Shown here piece by piece: positions 31,222-39,704 of a stretch of 64,000 nucleotides of DNA. The first letter of the stretch is position 1. Each line of letters opens with the position of its first letter. The DNA lies in the NCBI RefSeq assembly GCF_015319165.1, contig NZ_JADIVZ010000016.1:1-64000 (forward strand), in the 5' to 3' direction. Under the pieces are notes generated by a model. That model had not been told where the DNA came from, ran no database searches, and worked only from the letters and a program-made list of their open reading frames with translations. This stretch comes from Nocardioides acrostichi. Its GTDB lineage: Bacteria; Actinomycetota; Actinomycetes; Propionibacteriales; Nocardioidaceae. The translations under genes and the position numbers were made by a program.

Positions 31222-32493
31222 TCAGGGGGTGAGCGGGTCGGAGAGGCCGTCGACGAGGTCGCCGAGGGGGTCGGAACCCGAGGTGCTGCCACCGCCGGAC
31301 TTGGTGCCACCCGACTTGGTGCCACCCGACTTGGTGCCGCCGGACTTGGTGCCGCCGGACTTGGTGCCGCCCGACGTGGTGCCGCCGCCCAGCAGGTTGC
31401 CGAGGCCCCCGCCGGAGGTGGTGGAGTCGCTCGGGAAGACGTCTTGGAGGTCGCCCAGCAGATCGGTGCCGTCGGGAGTCGAGGTCGGGTCGCTCGCGGT
31501 CGGGTCGGTGCCGGCCGAGGAGGAGTCGTCGGACCCCGGCGGCTCGACGACGGGGTCGAGCGTCGACGCCGACGGCGAACCGTCGGGCTGCAGGACCGGG
31601 TCGAGCGCGTCGGGCGATGCGCTCGAGGAGGCCGAGGCACCCAGGGGCATCGACGAGGCGACCTTCTCGGCGGCCCCGGCCAGGAACTTCGGCATCTGGT
31701 CGATCGAGTCGCCGGTGCAGGTGGGGCACAGCGACTGCGTGGTGAGGTCGATCTCGGCAAGCAGGTTCGCGGCGTCGACCAGCGCCGACTGCGCGCTGGC
31801 CGGCAGGCTCGGCGCCACGTCGTTGAGGGTCGACATGCTCGCGGCGGTCCAGTCGCGCAGCGCCGAGATGGACGGCTCCTGGCTGGTGGAGTCCGACTGC
31901 GTGAAGCCGCCGATGATGAGCTCGGAGCCCTGCGTGGTCTGGGTGGTGAACTCCTCCAGCGTCTGCGCGATGCGCGTGGCGTCGGGGGAGTCGACGTTGC
32001 TGAGATCCTGGACCTCGGTGAGGCGGTCGGTGGCACTGGCGAGCAGCACCGACCCGCGGGCGGCCTCGTCGCCGGTCAGCGAGGTGTGGACGTTCTCGAT
32101 CGCCCGCTTCAGCGGGTAGAGGACGTCGCCCGGCAGCGCGGACTGGGAGGCCGCGGCCATGCCGGCGCTGGCGCCGACGATCGCGAGGCTGCCCACGTAT
32201 GCGGCGATGCGTCGCTCGCGCGGGCTCCTGCGCGACGAGGTGACGGTGAGTCGCGCCCTGCTGGGGTCGGCGGCGACCGGCACGAACTCGGTCTCGGCCG
32301 CGGTCATCAAGCGCTCGCGCAGACTGCTCACGAAAGCCGGCCGCGGCTCCGGGGCCGGGGCGGCGCGCAGCGCCGACACGACCTCGAGCAACTCGGCGAA
32401 GCGAGGATCCTCGACGGGCCTGCTGGAGGCCGCTGCCTCGACCAGGGCGTCGAAGTCCTCAGCGCGCCGGCGCGCCGCGAACACGGGACTCAT
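31222..32493 (-). CDS. DUF5667 membrane protein, probable anti-sigma factor (RsbN-like)
   Basis: A 423-residue single-pass protein. An N-terminal cytoplasmic helical domain (1-90: EDFDALVEAAASSRP) could bind a sigma factor. One transmembrane helix follows (about 95-115: AAYVGSLAIVGASAGMAAA), then an extracytoplasmic DUF5667 domain (LPGDVLYPLKRAIENVHTSL onward). The long Ser/Thr/Gly-rich C-terminal tail contains repeated SGGTK. It lies directly downstream of the BldN-like sigma gene on the same strand, as rsbN does in Streptomyces, so it probably holds that sigma factor at the membrane. The ATG at 32493 follows AGGAAACC. Confidence 0.82.
   Translation of the reverse strand: MSPVFAARRRAEDFDALVEAAASSRPVEDPRFAELLEVVSALRAAPAPEPRPAFVSSLRERLMTAAETEFVPVAADPSRARLTVTSSRRSPRERRIAAYVGSLAIVGASAGMAAASQSALPGDVLYPLKRAIENVHTSLTGDEAARGSVLLASATDRLTEVQDLSNVDSPDATRIAQTLEEFTTQTTQGSELIIGGFTQSDSTSQEPSISALRDWTAASMSTLNDVAPSLPASAQSALVDAANLLAEIDLTTQSLCPTCTGDSIDQMPKFLAGAAEKVASSMPLGASASSSASPDALDPVLQPDGSPSASTLDPVVEPPGSDDSSSAGTDPTASDPTSTPDGTDLLGDLQDVFPSDSTTSGGGLGNLLGGGTTSGGTKSGGTKSGGTKSGGTKSGGTKSGGGSTSGSDPLGDLVDGLSDPLTP
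31295..31384 (-). repeat. 15-bp coding tandem repeat (SGGTK units)
   Basis: Six near-identical 15-bp units within the DUF5667 gene encode SGGTK repeats at the protein's C-terminus. Units differ only at third positions and in one GTG/TTG-type change, indicating recent slippage expansion. Confidence 0.85.
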
Positions 32494-32632
32494 CGGTGGT
32501 TTCCTGTCTGCGAAGAAGAGATGGGTGCCGGGGCGAAGTGCCTCGACATGCTGCTCAACGACGCGGCGGGGTCGGTGGTTACGGCCGGACGGGCCAGTTT
32601 GTGCAACCGCTTGCAAGAGGGGGTCTGGTGGG

Positions 32633-33451
32633 TCATCGGACCCCCTCGGGCATCAGCTTGGCGAGGTTGCGGACGCCGCGTAGCTGGAGCTGCTTGATCG
32701 CGCCGTCGCTGCGACCGAGCACGGCGGCCGTCTCGGCGATGCTCATGCCCTGGAGGAAGCGCATCACCAGGCAGTCGCGCTGCTCCTCGGGCAGTTGGGC
32801 CAAGGCCTCGACGAGGATCTCGTTGGTCAGCTGAGCGAGCACGGCCTGCTCCGGCCCCTCGGTCGCGTCGTCGTGCTGACCCATGTCCTCGGTGGTCATC
32901 TCGAGGCGGGTCCGGCCGGCCTTGAAGTGGTCGGTGGCCAGGTTGCGGGCGATCGTCATGAGCCAGGCGCCGAAGTCCTTGCCCTGCCAGCGGAAGTTCT
33001 GCATGGAACGCAGCGCCCGGAAGAAGGTCTCCGAGGTGAGATCCTCGGCGAGCTGCGTCGAGCGCGTGCGGTAGAAGAGGAACCGGTAGACCGACCCCTG
33101 GTAGTGGTCGTAGAGCAGGCCGAACGCCTCGGAATCGCCACCGCGAGCCAACTCGACCAGGGCGATCAGCCGCTCGCGGTCGGCCTCGTCGTCCTCCGAG
33201 GACGCCGCCAGCCCGGCGTCACCGAACCCGCGCGAGGAGTCACGGTCGGAGAAGCTCTCCTCGGGCCTCTCGACGGCGGCCTCCGCCAGCGTGCCCAGGC
33301 CGGGCCGAGGCTGGGCGCCGGCCCGCCCGAAGGCACCGCCCGCCAGCGCCGGGGTCGGCCCCAGCGGCGGCAGCAGGTCGAGGAGGGCGCGCGCAACGGC
33401 GACGCGCAGGGCCTCGAGGCCGCGCGCCCGGTAGGCGTCGTCCAGCGCCAT
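32633..33451 (-). CDS. ECF sigma factor of the BldN type, with N-terminal extension
   Basis: A 272-residue sigma factor. Region 2 (about 105-165: SEAFGLLYDHYQGSVYRFLF, then AEDLTSETFFRAL and FGAWLMTIARNLATDHFK) and region 4 (about 215-265: LPEEQRDCLVMRFLQGMSIAETAAVLGR) are complete. RNLATDHFKAGRTRLEMTTED strongly recalls BldN. About 95 residues precede region 2; Streptomyces pro-BldN also carries a removable N-terminal extension of similar length. The ATG at 33451 follows GGAGG. Paired with the DUF5667 gene it likely forms a developmental or envelope regulatory unit. Confidence 0.85.
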   Translation of the reverse strand: MALDDAYRARGLEALRVAVARALLDLLPPLGPTPALAGGAFGRAGAQPRPGLGTLAEAAVERPEESFSDRDSSRGFGDAGLAASSEDDEADRERLIALVELARGGDSEAFGLLYDHYQGSVYRFLFYRTRSTQLAEDLTSETFFRALRSMQNFRWQGKDFGAWLMTIARNLATDHFKAGRTRLEMTTEDMGQHDDATEGPEQAVLAQLTNEILVEALAQLPEEQRDCLVMRFLQGMSIAETAAVLGRSDGAIKQLQLRGVRNLAKLMPEGVR

Positions 33452-33567
33452 CGTAGGTTTCCTCCCGCTTGCTTCCCCCACGAAGCATGGTGCGAGGGTA
33501 CGCCGGATCAGGCCGCGGTGGAACCGGTTCTCGTGAACTCGTGATCGCCGCCCGCGACCGGCGCGCG

Positions 33568-34452
33568 TCAGCCGCGCCGGCCCCGCAGGGCCACGCCGGC
33601 GGCCACGGTGCCGCCCACGGCGCCGGCCGCGGCGCTCACCACCAGGCCCGCGCGCGCGGCCTTGCGCCCCGTGCGGTAGTCGCGGATCTTCCACCCGTGC
33701 TGGCGGGCGTGCGCCCGCAGCCGCCCGTCGGGGTTGACGGCCGTGGGGTGGCCCACGAGCGAGAGCATCGGCAGGTCGTTGGCCGAGTCGGAGTAGGCCG
33801 AGCAGCGGGAGAGGTCCAGGCGCTCGCGCTCGGCCAGGGCGAGGACTGCCTCGGCCTTGGCCGGACCGTGCAGCATCTCGCCCACCAGCTGCCCGGTGTA
33901 GACGCCGTCGACATGCTCGGAGACCGTGCCCAAGGCGCCGGTGAGCCCGAGGCGTCGCGCGATGATGCGGGCGATCTCGATGGGGGCCGCGGTCACGAGC
34001 CAGACCCGCTCGCCGCGGTCGAGGTGCATCTGCGCCATGGCGCGGGTGCCGGGCCAGATGCGGTGGGCCATGGCCTCGTCGAAGATCTCCTCGCCGAGCT
34101 CCTCGAGCTCGGCCACGGTGTGACCGGCGATGAAGCTCAGGGCATCGGACCGCGCGTCGGCGAGGTGGTCGGGATCCTCGACCCCCGCGATGCGGAAGTA
34201 GGCCTGCTTCCAGGCGGCCGCCGCGATCTCGCGTGTGGTGAAGAACTTGCGCCGGTACAGCCCGAGCGCGAAGTGGAAGATGGAGGCGCCCTGCATGACC
34301 GTGTTGTCGACGTCGAAGAAGGCTGCGGCGCCCGGGTCGAGCGGGTGGTCGAGCGCCTGCTCGACCTCGGCGGCCGCGGCGGCGGCCTCCCCGGCCAGCG
34401 TCGAGCGACGCTTGAGGTTCGGGACGGCGCGACGGTCGGGCGGCGGGGTCAC
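33568..34452 (-). CDS. HAD-IB family phosphatase (SerB-like)
   Basis: A 294-residue haloacid-dehalogenase-fold hydrolase. The nucleophile motif FFDVDNTVMQG is near 45-55 (first Asp is the nucleophile), motif II is LVTAAP near 145, and motif III/IV AYSDSANDLPML near 225-236. A hydrophobic segment near the C-terminus (AGLVVSAAAGAVGGTVAAG) may anchor it to the membrane. It corresponds by order to Rv0505c, annotated as SerB-like, though such proteins may act on lipid phosphates. The GTG start at 34452 was chosen at the beginning of the protein-like region. Confidence 0.85.
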   Translation of the reverse strand: MTPPPDRRAVPNLKRRSTLAGEAAAAAAEVEQALDHPLDPGAAAFFDVDNTVMQGASIFHFALGLYRRKFFTTREIAAAAWKQAYFRIAGVEDPDHLADARSDALSFIAGHTVAELEELGEEIFDEAMAHRIWPGTRAMAQMHLDRGERVWLVTAAPIEIARIIARRLGLTGALGTVSEHVDGVYTGQLVGEMLHGPAKAEAVLALAERERLDLSRCSAYSDSANDLPMLSLVGHPTAVNPDGRLRAHARQHGWKIRDYRTGRKAARAGLVVSAAAGAVGGTVAAGVALRGRRG

Positions 34453-34524
34453 CGGCACAGCGTATGACCTCGCGCGACGGCGCCCCAGGGGCTGCCGGGC
34501 GGCGCCTCGTGCGACCATCGGGAG

Positions 34525-34773
34525 GTGCCCCGCGTCACCCTCTACACCCGCGCCGGCTGCCACCTCTGCGACGACGCCCGCGCCGTCGTCCGCGCGGTGT
34601 GCGACGAGTTGGGCGAGGGGTTCGAGGAGCGAGACGTCGACACCGACCCCGAGCTGGCGCCCGACCTGCGCCGGCGGTTTTCCGACGAGGTGCCGGTGAC
34701 GTTCGTCGACGGCGCCCAGCACGACTTCTGGCGGGTCTCGGCCCAGCGGCTACGAGCCGCACTCGCCCAGTAG
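34525..34773 (+). CDS. Glutaredoxin-like thiol-disulfide protein
   Basis: An 82-residue glutaredoxin-family protein (DUF836 type): RVTLYTRAGCHLCDDARAVV, with redox Cys12 and Cys15 in CHLC, and the cis-Pro loop as VPVTFVDG. Its position before rex and the heme genes matches Rv0508 in mycobacteria. It uses a GTG start. It could act with mycothiol or thioredoxin reductase; the partner is not known. Confidence 0.87.
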   Translation: MPRVTLYTRAGCHLCDDARAVVRAVCDELGEGFEERDVDTDPELAPDLRRRFSDEVPVTFVDGAQHDFWRVSAQRLRAALAQ

Positions 34774-34876
34774 CCGGCGGGCCGCCGATTCCGGGTCCGT
34801 CATCACCGGCCCGGATCCTCGCCCGAGCCCGGTGCGCGTGGCCCAGATCACGTGTGCTAGCAGGGCGTCGCCGTCG

Positions 34877-34907
34877 GTTTGTTCTCCCGTTCACAAACTC
34901 CTACAGT
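34877..34907 (+). promoter_or_regulatory. Rex operator overlapping the rex-hem promoter
   Basis: An 18-bp site at 34879-34896 fits the Rex consensus: TTGT at the left, four central bases, and a perfect right half TTCACAA. Flanking bases extend the dyad as GTTTGT/ACAAAC (34877-34898). It coincides with a plausible promoter, TTGTTC as -35 and TACAGT (34902-34907) as -10 with 17-bp spacing. Rex bound here would block transcription of rex itself and the downstream heme genes when NADH is low. Confidence 0.75.
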
Positions 34908-34978
34908 GAGCGAGCCGTCGGGGCCGCGAGGCTCGGGAGAAGACCCGTTCCTGCTCCGCCGGGCGGCTCGTCAGGAGC

Positions 34979-35668
34979 ATGTACGTGAGCGATCGGACCC
35001 CCGCCGAGGCGGCTCGGGACATCCCCGAGGCGACCGTGGCACGGCTCCCGCTCTACCTGCGTGCACTCACGGCGCTGGCCGAGGCCGACCAGGTCACCTG
35101 CTCCAGCGAGGAGCTGGCCACCGCCGCCGGTGTCAACAGCGCGAAGCTGCGCAAGGACCTCTCACACCTGGGCAGCTACGGCACCCGCGGAGTCGGCTAC
35201 GAGGTCGAGTACCTGCGCTACCAGATCGCCCGCGAGATCGGTGTCACCCACGACTGGCCCGTCGTCATCGTGGGCATCGGCAACCTGGGTCAGGCGCTGG
35301 CCAACTTCTCGGGCTTCCGCTCCCGCGGCTTCCGGGTCGTCGCCCTGCTCGACGCCGACTCCCAGCGGCAGAGCGAGGTCGTCGCCGGCCTGGCGGTGCG
35401 GCCCTTCGACGAGCTCGCCGGCATCGTGGCCGAGCACGGCGTCGCGATCGGCGTCATCTCGACCCCGGCGCCGGCCGCGCAGGCGGTGGCCGACGCGCTG
35501 GTCGTCAGCGGGGTGCGCAGCATCCTCAACTTCGCCCCCACTCACCTCGCCGTGCCCGAGGGCGTCGACGTGCGCAAGGTCGACCTCTCCATCGAGCTCC
35601 AGATCCTCGCCTACCACGAACAGCGCAAGGCCCAGCCCGACGCGCTCGACGACGAGGTGACCGCATGA
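34979..35668 (+). CDS. rex: Redox-sensing transcriptional repressor Rex
   Basis: Senses the NADH/NAD+ ratio and represses respiratory genes. The 229-residue product has an N-terminal winged helix (LYLRALTALAEADQVTCSSEELA, then VNSAKLRKDLSHLGSYGTRGVGY) and a Rossmann domain (VVIVGIGNLGQALANF near 98-113). A swapped C-terminal helix binds NAD(H). An in-frame GTG at 34985, better spaced from AGGAG, could be the true start. It overlaps hemA by 4 bases (ATGA), linking redox sensing to tetrapyrrole synthesis as in Streptomyces. Confidence 0.95.
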   Translation: MYVSDRTPAEAARDIPEATVARLPLYLRALTALAEADQVTCSSEELATAAGVNSAKLRKDLSHLGSYGTRGVGYEVEYLRYQIAREIGVTHDWPVVIVGIGNLGQALANFSGFRSRGFRVVALLDADSQRQSEVVAGLAVRPFDELAGIVAEHGVAIGVISTPAPAAQAVADALVVSGVRSILNFAPTHLAVPEGVDVRKVDLSIELQILAYHEQRKAQPDALDDEVTA

Positions 35669-36993
35669 GCGTCCTCGTCGTGGGCATCTCCCACATCTCC
35701 GCACCGGTGGACCTGCTCGAGCAGGTCTCGGCCGCCGACACCGAGGCCGTGGGCAAGCTGGTCGGAGCGGCCGCGGGGTGCAGCCACGTCGTCGAGGCCG
35801 CCGTGATCTCCACCTGCAACCGGCTCGAGATCTACGCCGAGGTCGATCGATTCCACGGCTCGGTCGAGGAGCTCTCCACGCTGCTGGTCGAGCGGTCGGG
35901 GCAGACCACCGAGTCGATGCTCCCGCACCTCTACGTGCACTACGACGACGGCGCCGTCTCCCACCTCTTCCAGGTCGCCGCCGGCCTGGACTCCATGGCC
36001 GTGGGCGAGGGGCAGATCCTGGGCCAGGCCCGCGAGGCGCTGCGGCTGGGTCAGGAGCTCGGCACCGTGGGGCCTGCCCTCAACACCCTCTTCCAGCAGG
36101 CGCTGCGGGTCGGCAAGCGCTCGAGGGCCGAGACCGACATCGACCGCGCGGCACCGTCGTTGGTCGACGCCGCGCTGCGCCGGGTCGGATCCCTGCTGCC
36201 GCCCGCCGCCGAGCGGCGCGTGGCGGTGCTGGGCGCCGGTGCCATGGCCGGCCTCGCGACAGCGACCGTGCGTCGGCAGGGCGCGGCCGAGATCGTCGTT
36301 CTCAACCGCACGCCCGCGCACGCGGAGCGGCTGGCCCGCGAGTACGACGCCCGCCCGGCGCCGGTGGCCGACCTCGCCGCCGAGCTCGCGGCCTGCGACC
36401 TGCTGCTCACCTGTACCGGCGCCACGGGCGCCACCGTGACCGCCGAGCTCGTGGCGGCCGCGCGACGCGACACCGACGGTCCGCTCGCGGTCATCGACCT
36501 CGGGCTGCCGCGCGACGTCGAGACGGCGGTCGGCGACCTCGCCGGCGTCACGCTGATCGACCTCGGCACGCTCGCCGCCGACCTGCACGGGTCGGCGGCC
36601 GGCGCCGAGGTGCAGGCGGTCCGCGACATCGTGGCCCAGGAGGTCACCGCGTTCCTCGCCGCCCGCCGCCAGGCCAGTGTCACGCCCACCGTCGTGGCGC
36701 TGCGGTCGATGGCCACCGCGGTGGTCGACGCCGAGATGGAACGCCTCGACCACCGCCTCGTCACCCTCGACGAGGGAGCCAGGCGCGAGGTGCTGCGCAC
36801 GTTGCGACGCGTGGCCGACAAGCTGCTGCACCAGCCGACCGTGCGGGTGCGCGAGCTCGCGAACGCCGACGGCGCCGTGTCCTACGCCGCGGCGCTGGCC
36901 GAGCTGTTCTCGCTCGATCCCGATGCCGTCAGCGCCGTGACCCGACCCGACATGCCCGAGGAGCCCGGTCGCCGCGAGGGAGGTCTCGCATGA
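35665..36993 (+). CDS. hemA: Glutamyl-tRNA reductase
   Basis: First committed step of C5-pathway heme synthesis: reduces Glu-tRNA to glutamate-1-semialdehyde with NADPH. It has 442 residues. The catalytic Cys51 lies in ISTCNRLEIY; GLDSMAVGEGQILGQ is the conserved active-site region; the NADPH-binding VAVLGAGAMAGLATATV is near 190; the C-terminal dimerisation helix is present. It overlaps rex and hemC by ATGA, so it is part of one coupled operon. The N-terminus (SVLVVGISHISAPV) matches the family start. Confidence 0.96.
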   Translation: MSVLVVGISHISAPVDLLEQVSAADTEAVGKLVGAAAGCSHVVEAAVISTCNRLEIYAEVDRFHGSVEELSTLLVERSGQTTESMLPHLYVHYDDGAVSHLFQVAAGLDSMAVGEGQILGQAREALRLGQELGTVGPALNTLFQQALRVGKRSRAETDIDRAAPSLVDAALRRVGSLLPPAAERRVAVLGAGAMAGLATATVRRQGAAEIVVLNRTPAHAERLAREYDARPAPVADLAAELAACDLLLTCTGATGATVTAELVAAARRDTDGPLAVIDLGLPRDVETAVGDLAGVTLIDLGTLAADLHGSAAGAEVQAVRDIVAQEVTAFLAARRQASVTPTVVALRSMATAVVDAEMERLDHRLVTLDEGARREVLRTLRRVADKLLHQPTVRVRELANADGAVSYAAALAELFSLDPDAVSAVTRPDMPEEPGRREGGLA

Positions 36994-38015
36994 GTGCCAC
37001 CAGCGTGTCGGCCGCCGCCGACACCGGCCTGCGCACGGTGCGCATCGGCACCCGCCGCTCGCTGCTGGCCCGCACCCAGTCGCAGTGGGTGGCCGACCTG
37101 GTCACCGCCCGCACCGGTCACCCGGCCGAGCTCGTCGAGATCACCACCGACGGCGACCGCAGCCAGGCCGCCGGCACCTCGCTGGTCGGCAGCGCGAGCA
37201 CCGGGGTCTTCGTCAGCGCCCTGCGCGAGGCGCTCCTGGCCGGGCAGGTCGACCTCGCCGTGCACTCGCTCAAGGATCTGCCCACCGCCCCCGAGCCCGG
37301 CATCACGCTGGTGGCCGTGCCGGGTCGCGAGGACCCCCGCGACGTCGTCGTGGCCCGTGACGGGCTGACGCTCGGCGAGCTGCCCGTCGGCTCGCGCATC
37401 GGCACCGGCTCGCCCCGGCGTGCCGCCCAGCTGCACGCGCTCGGCCTCGGTTTGGAGGTGGTCGCGATCCGTGGGAACGTCGACACCCGGATCGGCACCG
37501 TGACCCGAGGCGACCTCGATGCGGTCGTGCTCGCGCGGGCCGGTCTGGCCCGTATCGAGAGGCTCCACGAGGCGACCGAGGTGCTCGACCCCCTGCAGAT
37601 GCTGCCCGCGCCGGGCCAGGGTGCCCTGGCACTGGAGTGCCGCGACGACGACACCGAGCTCCGACACCTGCTCGCGCCCCTCGACGAGCCCGACGTGCGC
37701 GCGGCCGTGACGGCCGAGCGCGCCGTCCTCGCCACCCTCGAGGGCGGCTGCTCGGCGCCCATCGGGGCGCTGGCCGACGTGGTCGAGGCCGACGATCTCG
37801 ACGACCCCGAGGGGTCGCCCGAACTGTGGCTGCGCGCGATCGCGCTGTCAGCCGACGGCACGCTCTCGGTGCGGATGTCCGCCACCGGCAGCGTGGCCGA
37901 CGCCGTGGGCGTCGGCACCCGCCTCGGCGGCGAGATGCTCGCCGAGGGGGCAGGACAGCTTGACCAGCCAGGTCCGGCTAGCACCAGCGACACAGATGAG
38001 GTACCCCACGCATGA
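36990..38015 (+). CDS. hemC: Porphobilinogen deaminase (hydroxymethylbilane synthase)
   Basis: Condenses four porphobilinogens to hydroxymethylbilane using a covalent dipyrromethane cofactor. It has 341 residues. IGTRRSLLARTQSQWVAD opens the fold, VDLAVHSLKDLPT holds the catalytic Asp region, IGTGSPRRAAQL binds substrate carboxylates, and LEGGCSAPIGA carries the cofactor-binding Cys. The C-terminal tail is acidic and Ser-rich. Overlaps with hemA upstream and the hemD fusion downstream are both 4 bases. Confidence 0.96.
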   Translation: MSATSVSAAADTGLRTVRIGTRRSLLARTQSQWVADLVTARTGHPAELVEITTDGDRSQAAGTSLVGSASTGVFVSALREALLAGQVDLAVHSLKDLPTAPEPGITLVAVPGREDPRDVVVARDGLTLGELPVGSRIGTGSPRRAAQLHALGLGLEVVAIRGNVDTRIGTVTRGDLDAVVLARAGLARIERLHEATEVLDPLQMLPAPGQGALALECRDDDTELRHLLAPLDEPDVRAAVTAERAVLATLEGGCSAPIGALADVVEADDLDDPEGSPELWLRAIALSADGTLSVRMSATGSVADAVGVGTRLGGEMLAEGAGQLDQPGPASTSDTDEVPHA

Positions 38016-39700
38016 CGCGCTCCTCGAACGGTTCCGCCGGCACCGCCCGCGGCACCAAGAAGCCCGCCGCCCCCCGTGCCCTCGGCACCGTCTCCTTCGT
38101 CGGCACCGGCCCCGGTGACCCCGAGCTGCTCACCGTGCGGGCCGTCGAGGTCATCAAGCGCGCCGAGCTCGTCGTGACCGAGGCGCCCGAGCACGAGGCG
38201 ATGGTGCGCTCGCTGCTCGGCCTCCCCGAGGAGACCGGCCCGGACGCCGTCGACGGCCCCGAGCTCGTCGACGGCGGGTTCGGCCAGGACGGTCAGCCAC
38301 TCACCTACGCGGCGCGCGCCAAGCTCGTCGTCAAGCAGGCCAAGCGCGGCCTGCGCGTCGTCCGGCTCATCAGCGGCGACCCGTTCGTCTACGCCTCCGG
38401 CCCCGAGGAGGCCCAGGCGTGCGCCAAGGCCGGCATCGGCTTCGAGATCGTGCCCGGCGTCTCGTCGGTCGGTGCGGTGCCTGCCTACGCCGGCATCCCG
38501 CTGACCACCAAGGACCACCGCTGCGTCGAGGTCGTCACCTGCGACGGCAACGTCGACTGGTCGGCCTACGGCGACGACCGCACGCTGGTGCTGCTCTCCG
38601 GCCTCGGTCAGATCGCCGACATCGCCGCCGCCCTAGTCAAGGCCGGTCGTGCGGCCAGCACCCCGGTCGCGGTGACCCGCGTCGGCACCACCACCGAGCA
38701 GTCGACGGTGTGCTCGACGCTGGAGCACGTGGCCGCCGACGTGCGCGGTGCCCGGATGGCGCCGCCGGCCGTCGTGGTGGTGGGCAAGGTCGTCGACCTG
38801 CGCGAGACGCTCTCGTGGTTCGAGACCAAGCCGCTGTTCGGCTGGCGGGTGCTGGTGCCGCGCACCAAGGAGCAGGCTGGCTCGTTGAGCCAGGCACTGC
38901 GCGGCTACGGCTCGGTGCCCGAGGAGGTGCCGACCATCTCGGTCGAGCCGCCGCGCAACCCCCAGCAGATGGACAAGGCCGTGCGTGGCCTGGTCGAGGG
39001 GCGCTATGAGTGGATCGCCTTCACGTCGGTCAACGCGGTCAAGGCGGTGCGTGAGAAGTTCGAGGAGTACGGCCTCGACGCGCGCGCCTTCTCGGGCCTG
39101 AAGATCGCCGCCGTCGGCGACAAGACCGCCGCGGCGATCGCCGCGTGGGGTCTGCGCCCCGACCTGGTGCCCTCGGCCGAGGGGTCGGCGGGTCAGTCGG
39201 CCGCCGGGCTGCTGGAGATCTGGCCGGAGTACGACCAGGATCTCGACCCCATCAACCGGGTCTTCCTGCCCCGCGCCGACATCGCCACCGAGAACCTCGT
39301 GGCCGGCCTCGTCGACCTGGGCTGGGAGTGCGACGACGTCACCGCCTACCGCACCGTGCGCGCCTCGCCGCCGCCGGCGCCCACGCGTGACGCCATCAAG
39401 TCCGGCCGGTTCGACGCCGTGGTGTTCACGTCGTCCTCGACGGTGCGCAACCTGGTCGGCATCGCCGGCAAGCCGCACCCCTCCACGGTGATCGCCGTGA
39501 TCGGGCCGATGACCGCCAAGACCGCCGAGGAGCACGGGCTGCGCGTCGACGTGATGGCGTCGGCGCCCGACGTCGAGGTGCTCGTCGAGGCGCTCGCCGA
39601 CTTCGGTACCGCCCGTCGCGCCGAGTTCGTCGAGGCCGGCCTGCCGGTCACCAAGCCGTCGGACCGCAAGACCACCGCGCGCCGCCGCAAGGCGGAGTGA
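38012..39700 (+). CDS. hemD: Bifunctional uroporphyrinogen-III C-methyltransferase/uroporphyrinogen-III synthase
   Basis: A 562-residue fusion. The N-terminal half (25-280) is a CobA/SUMT-type methyltransferase (VSFVGTGPGDPELLTVRAVEVI, VRLISGDPFVYASG, EIVPGVSSVGAVPAYAGIPLT). The C-terminal half (290-550) is HemD, which closes and inverts ring D (WRVLVPRTKEQAGSLSQAL, WIAFTSVNAVKAV, FTSSSTVRNLVG). A basic C-terminal tail ends RRRKAE. It supplies uroporphyrinogen III for heme and precorrin-2 for siroheme/cobalamin. This fusion is common in actinobacteria. It is coupled to hemC by ATGA. Confidence 0.94.
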   Translation: MTRSSNGSAGTARGTKKPAAPRALGTVSFVGTGPGDPELLTVRAVEVIKRAELVVTEAPEHEAMVRSLLGLPEETGPDAVDGPELVDGGFGQDGQPLTYAARAKLVVKQAKRGLRVVRLISGDPFVYASGPEEAQACAKAGIGFEIVPGVSSVGAVPAYAGIPLTTKDHRCVEVVTCDGNVDWSAYGDDRTLVLLSGLGQIADIAAALVKAGRAASTPVAVTRVGTTTEQSTVCSTLEHVAADVRGARMAPPAVVVVGKVVDLRETLSWFETKPLFGWRVLVPRTKEQAGSLSQALRGYGSVPEEVPTISVEPPRNPQQMDKAVRGLVEGRYEWIAFTSVNAVKAVREKFEEYGLDARAFSGLKIAAVGDKTAAAIAAWGLRPDLVPSAEGSAGQSAAGLLEIWPEYDQDLDPINRVFLPRADIATENLVAGLVDLGWECDDVTAYRTVRASPPPAPTRDAIKSGRFDAVVFTSSSTVRNLVGIAGKPHPSTVIAVIGPMTAKTAEEHGLRVDVMASAPDVEVLVEALADFGTARRAEFVEAGLPVTKPSDRKTTARRRKAE

Positions 39701-39704
39701 GCCG

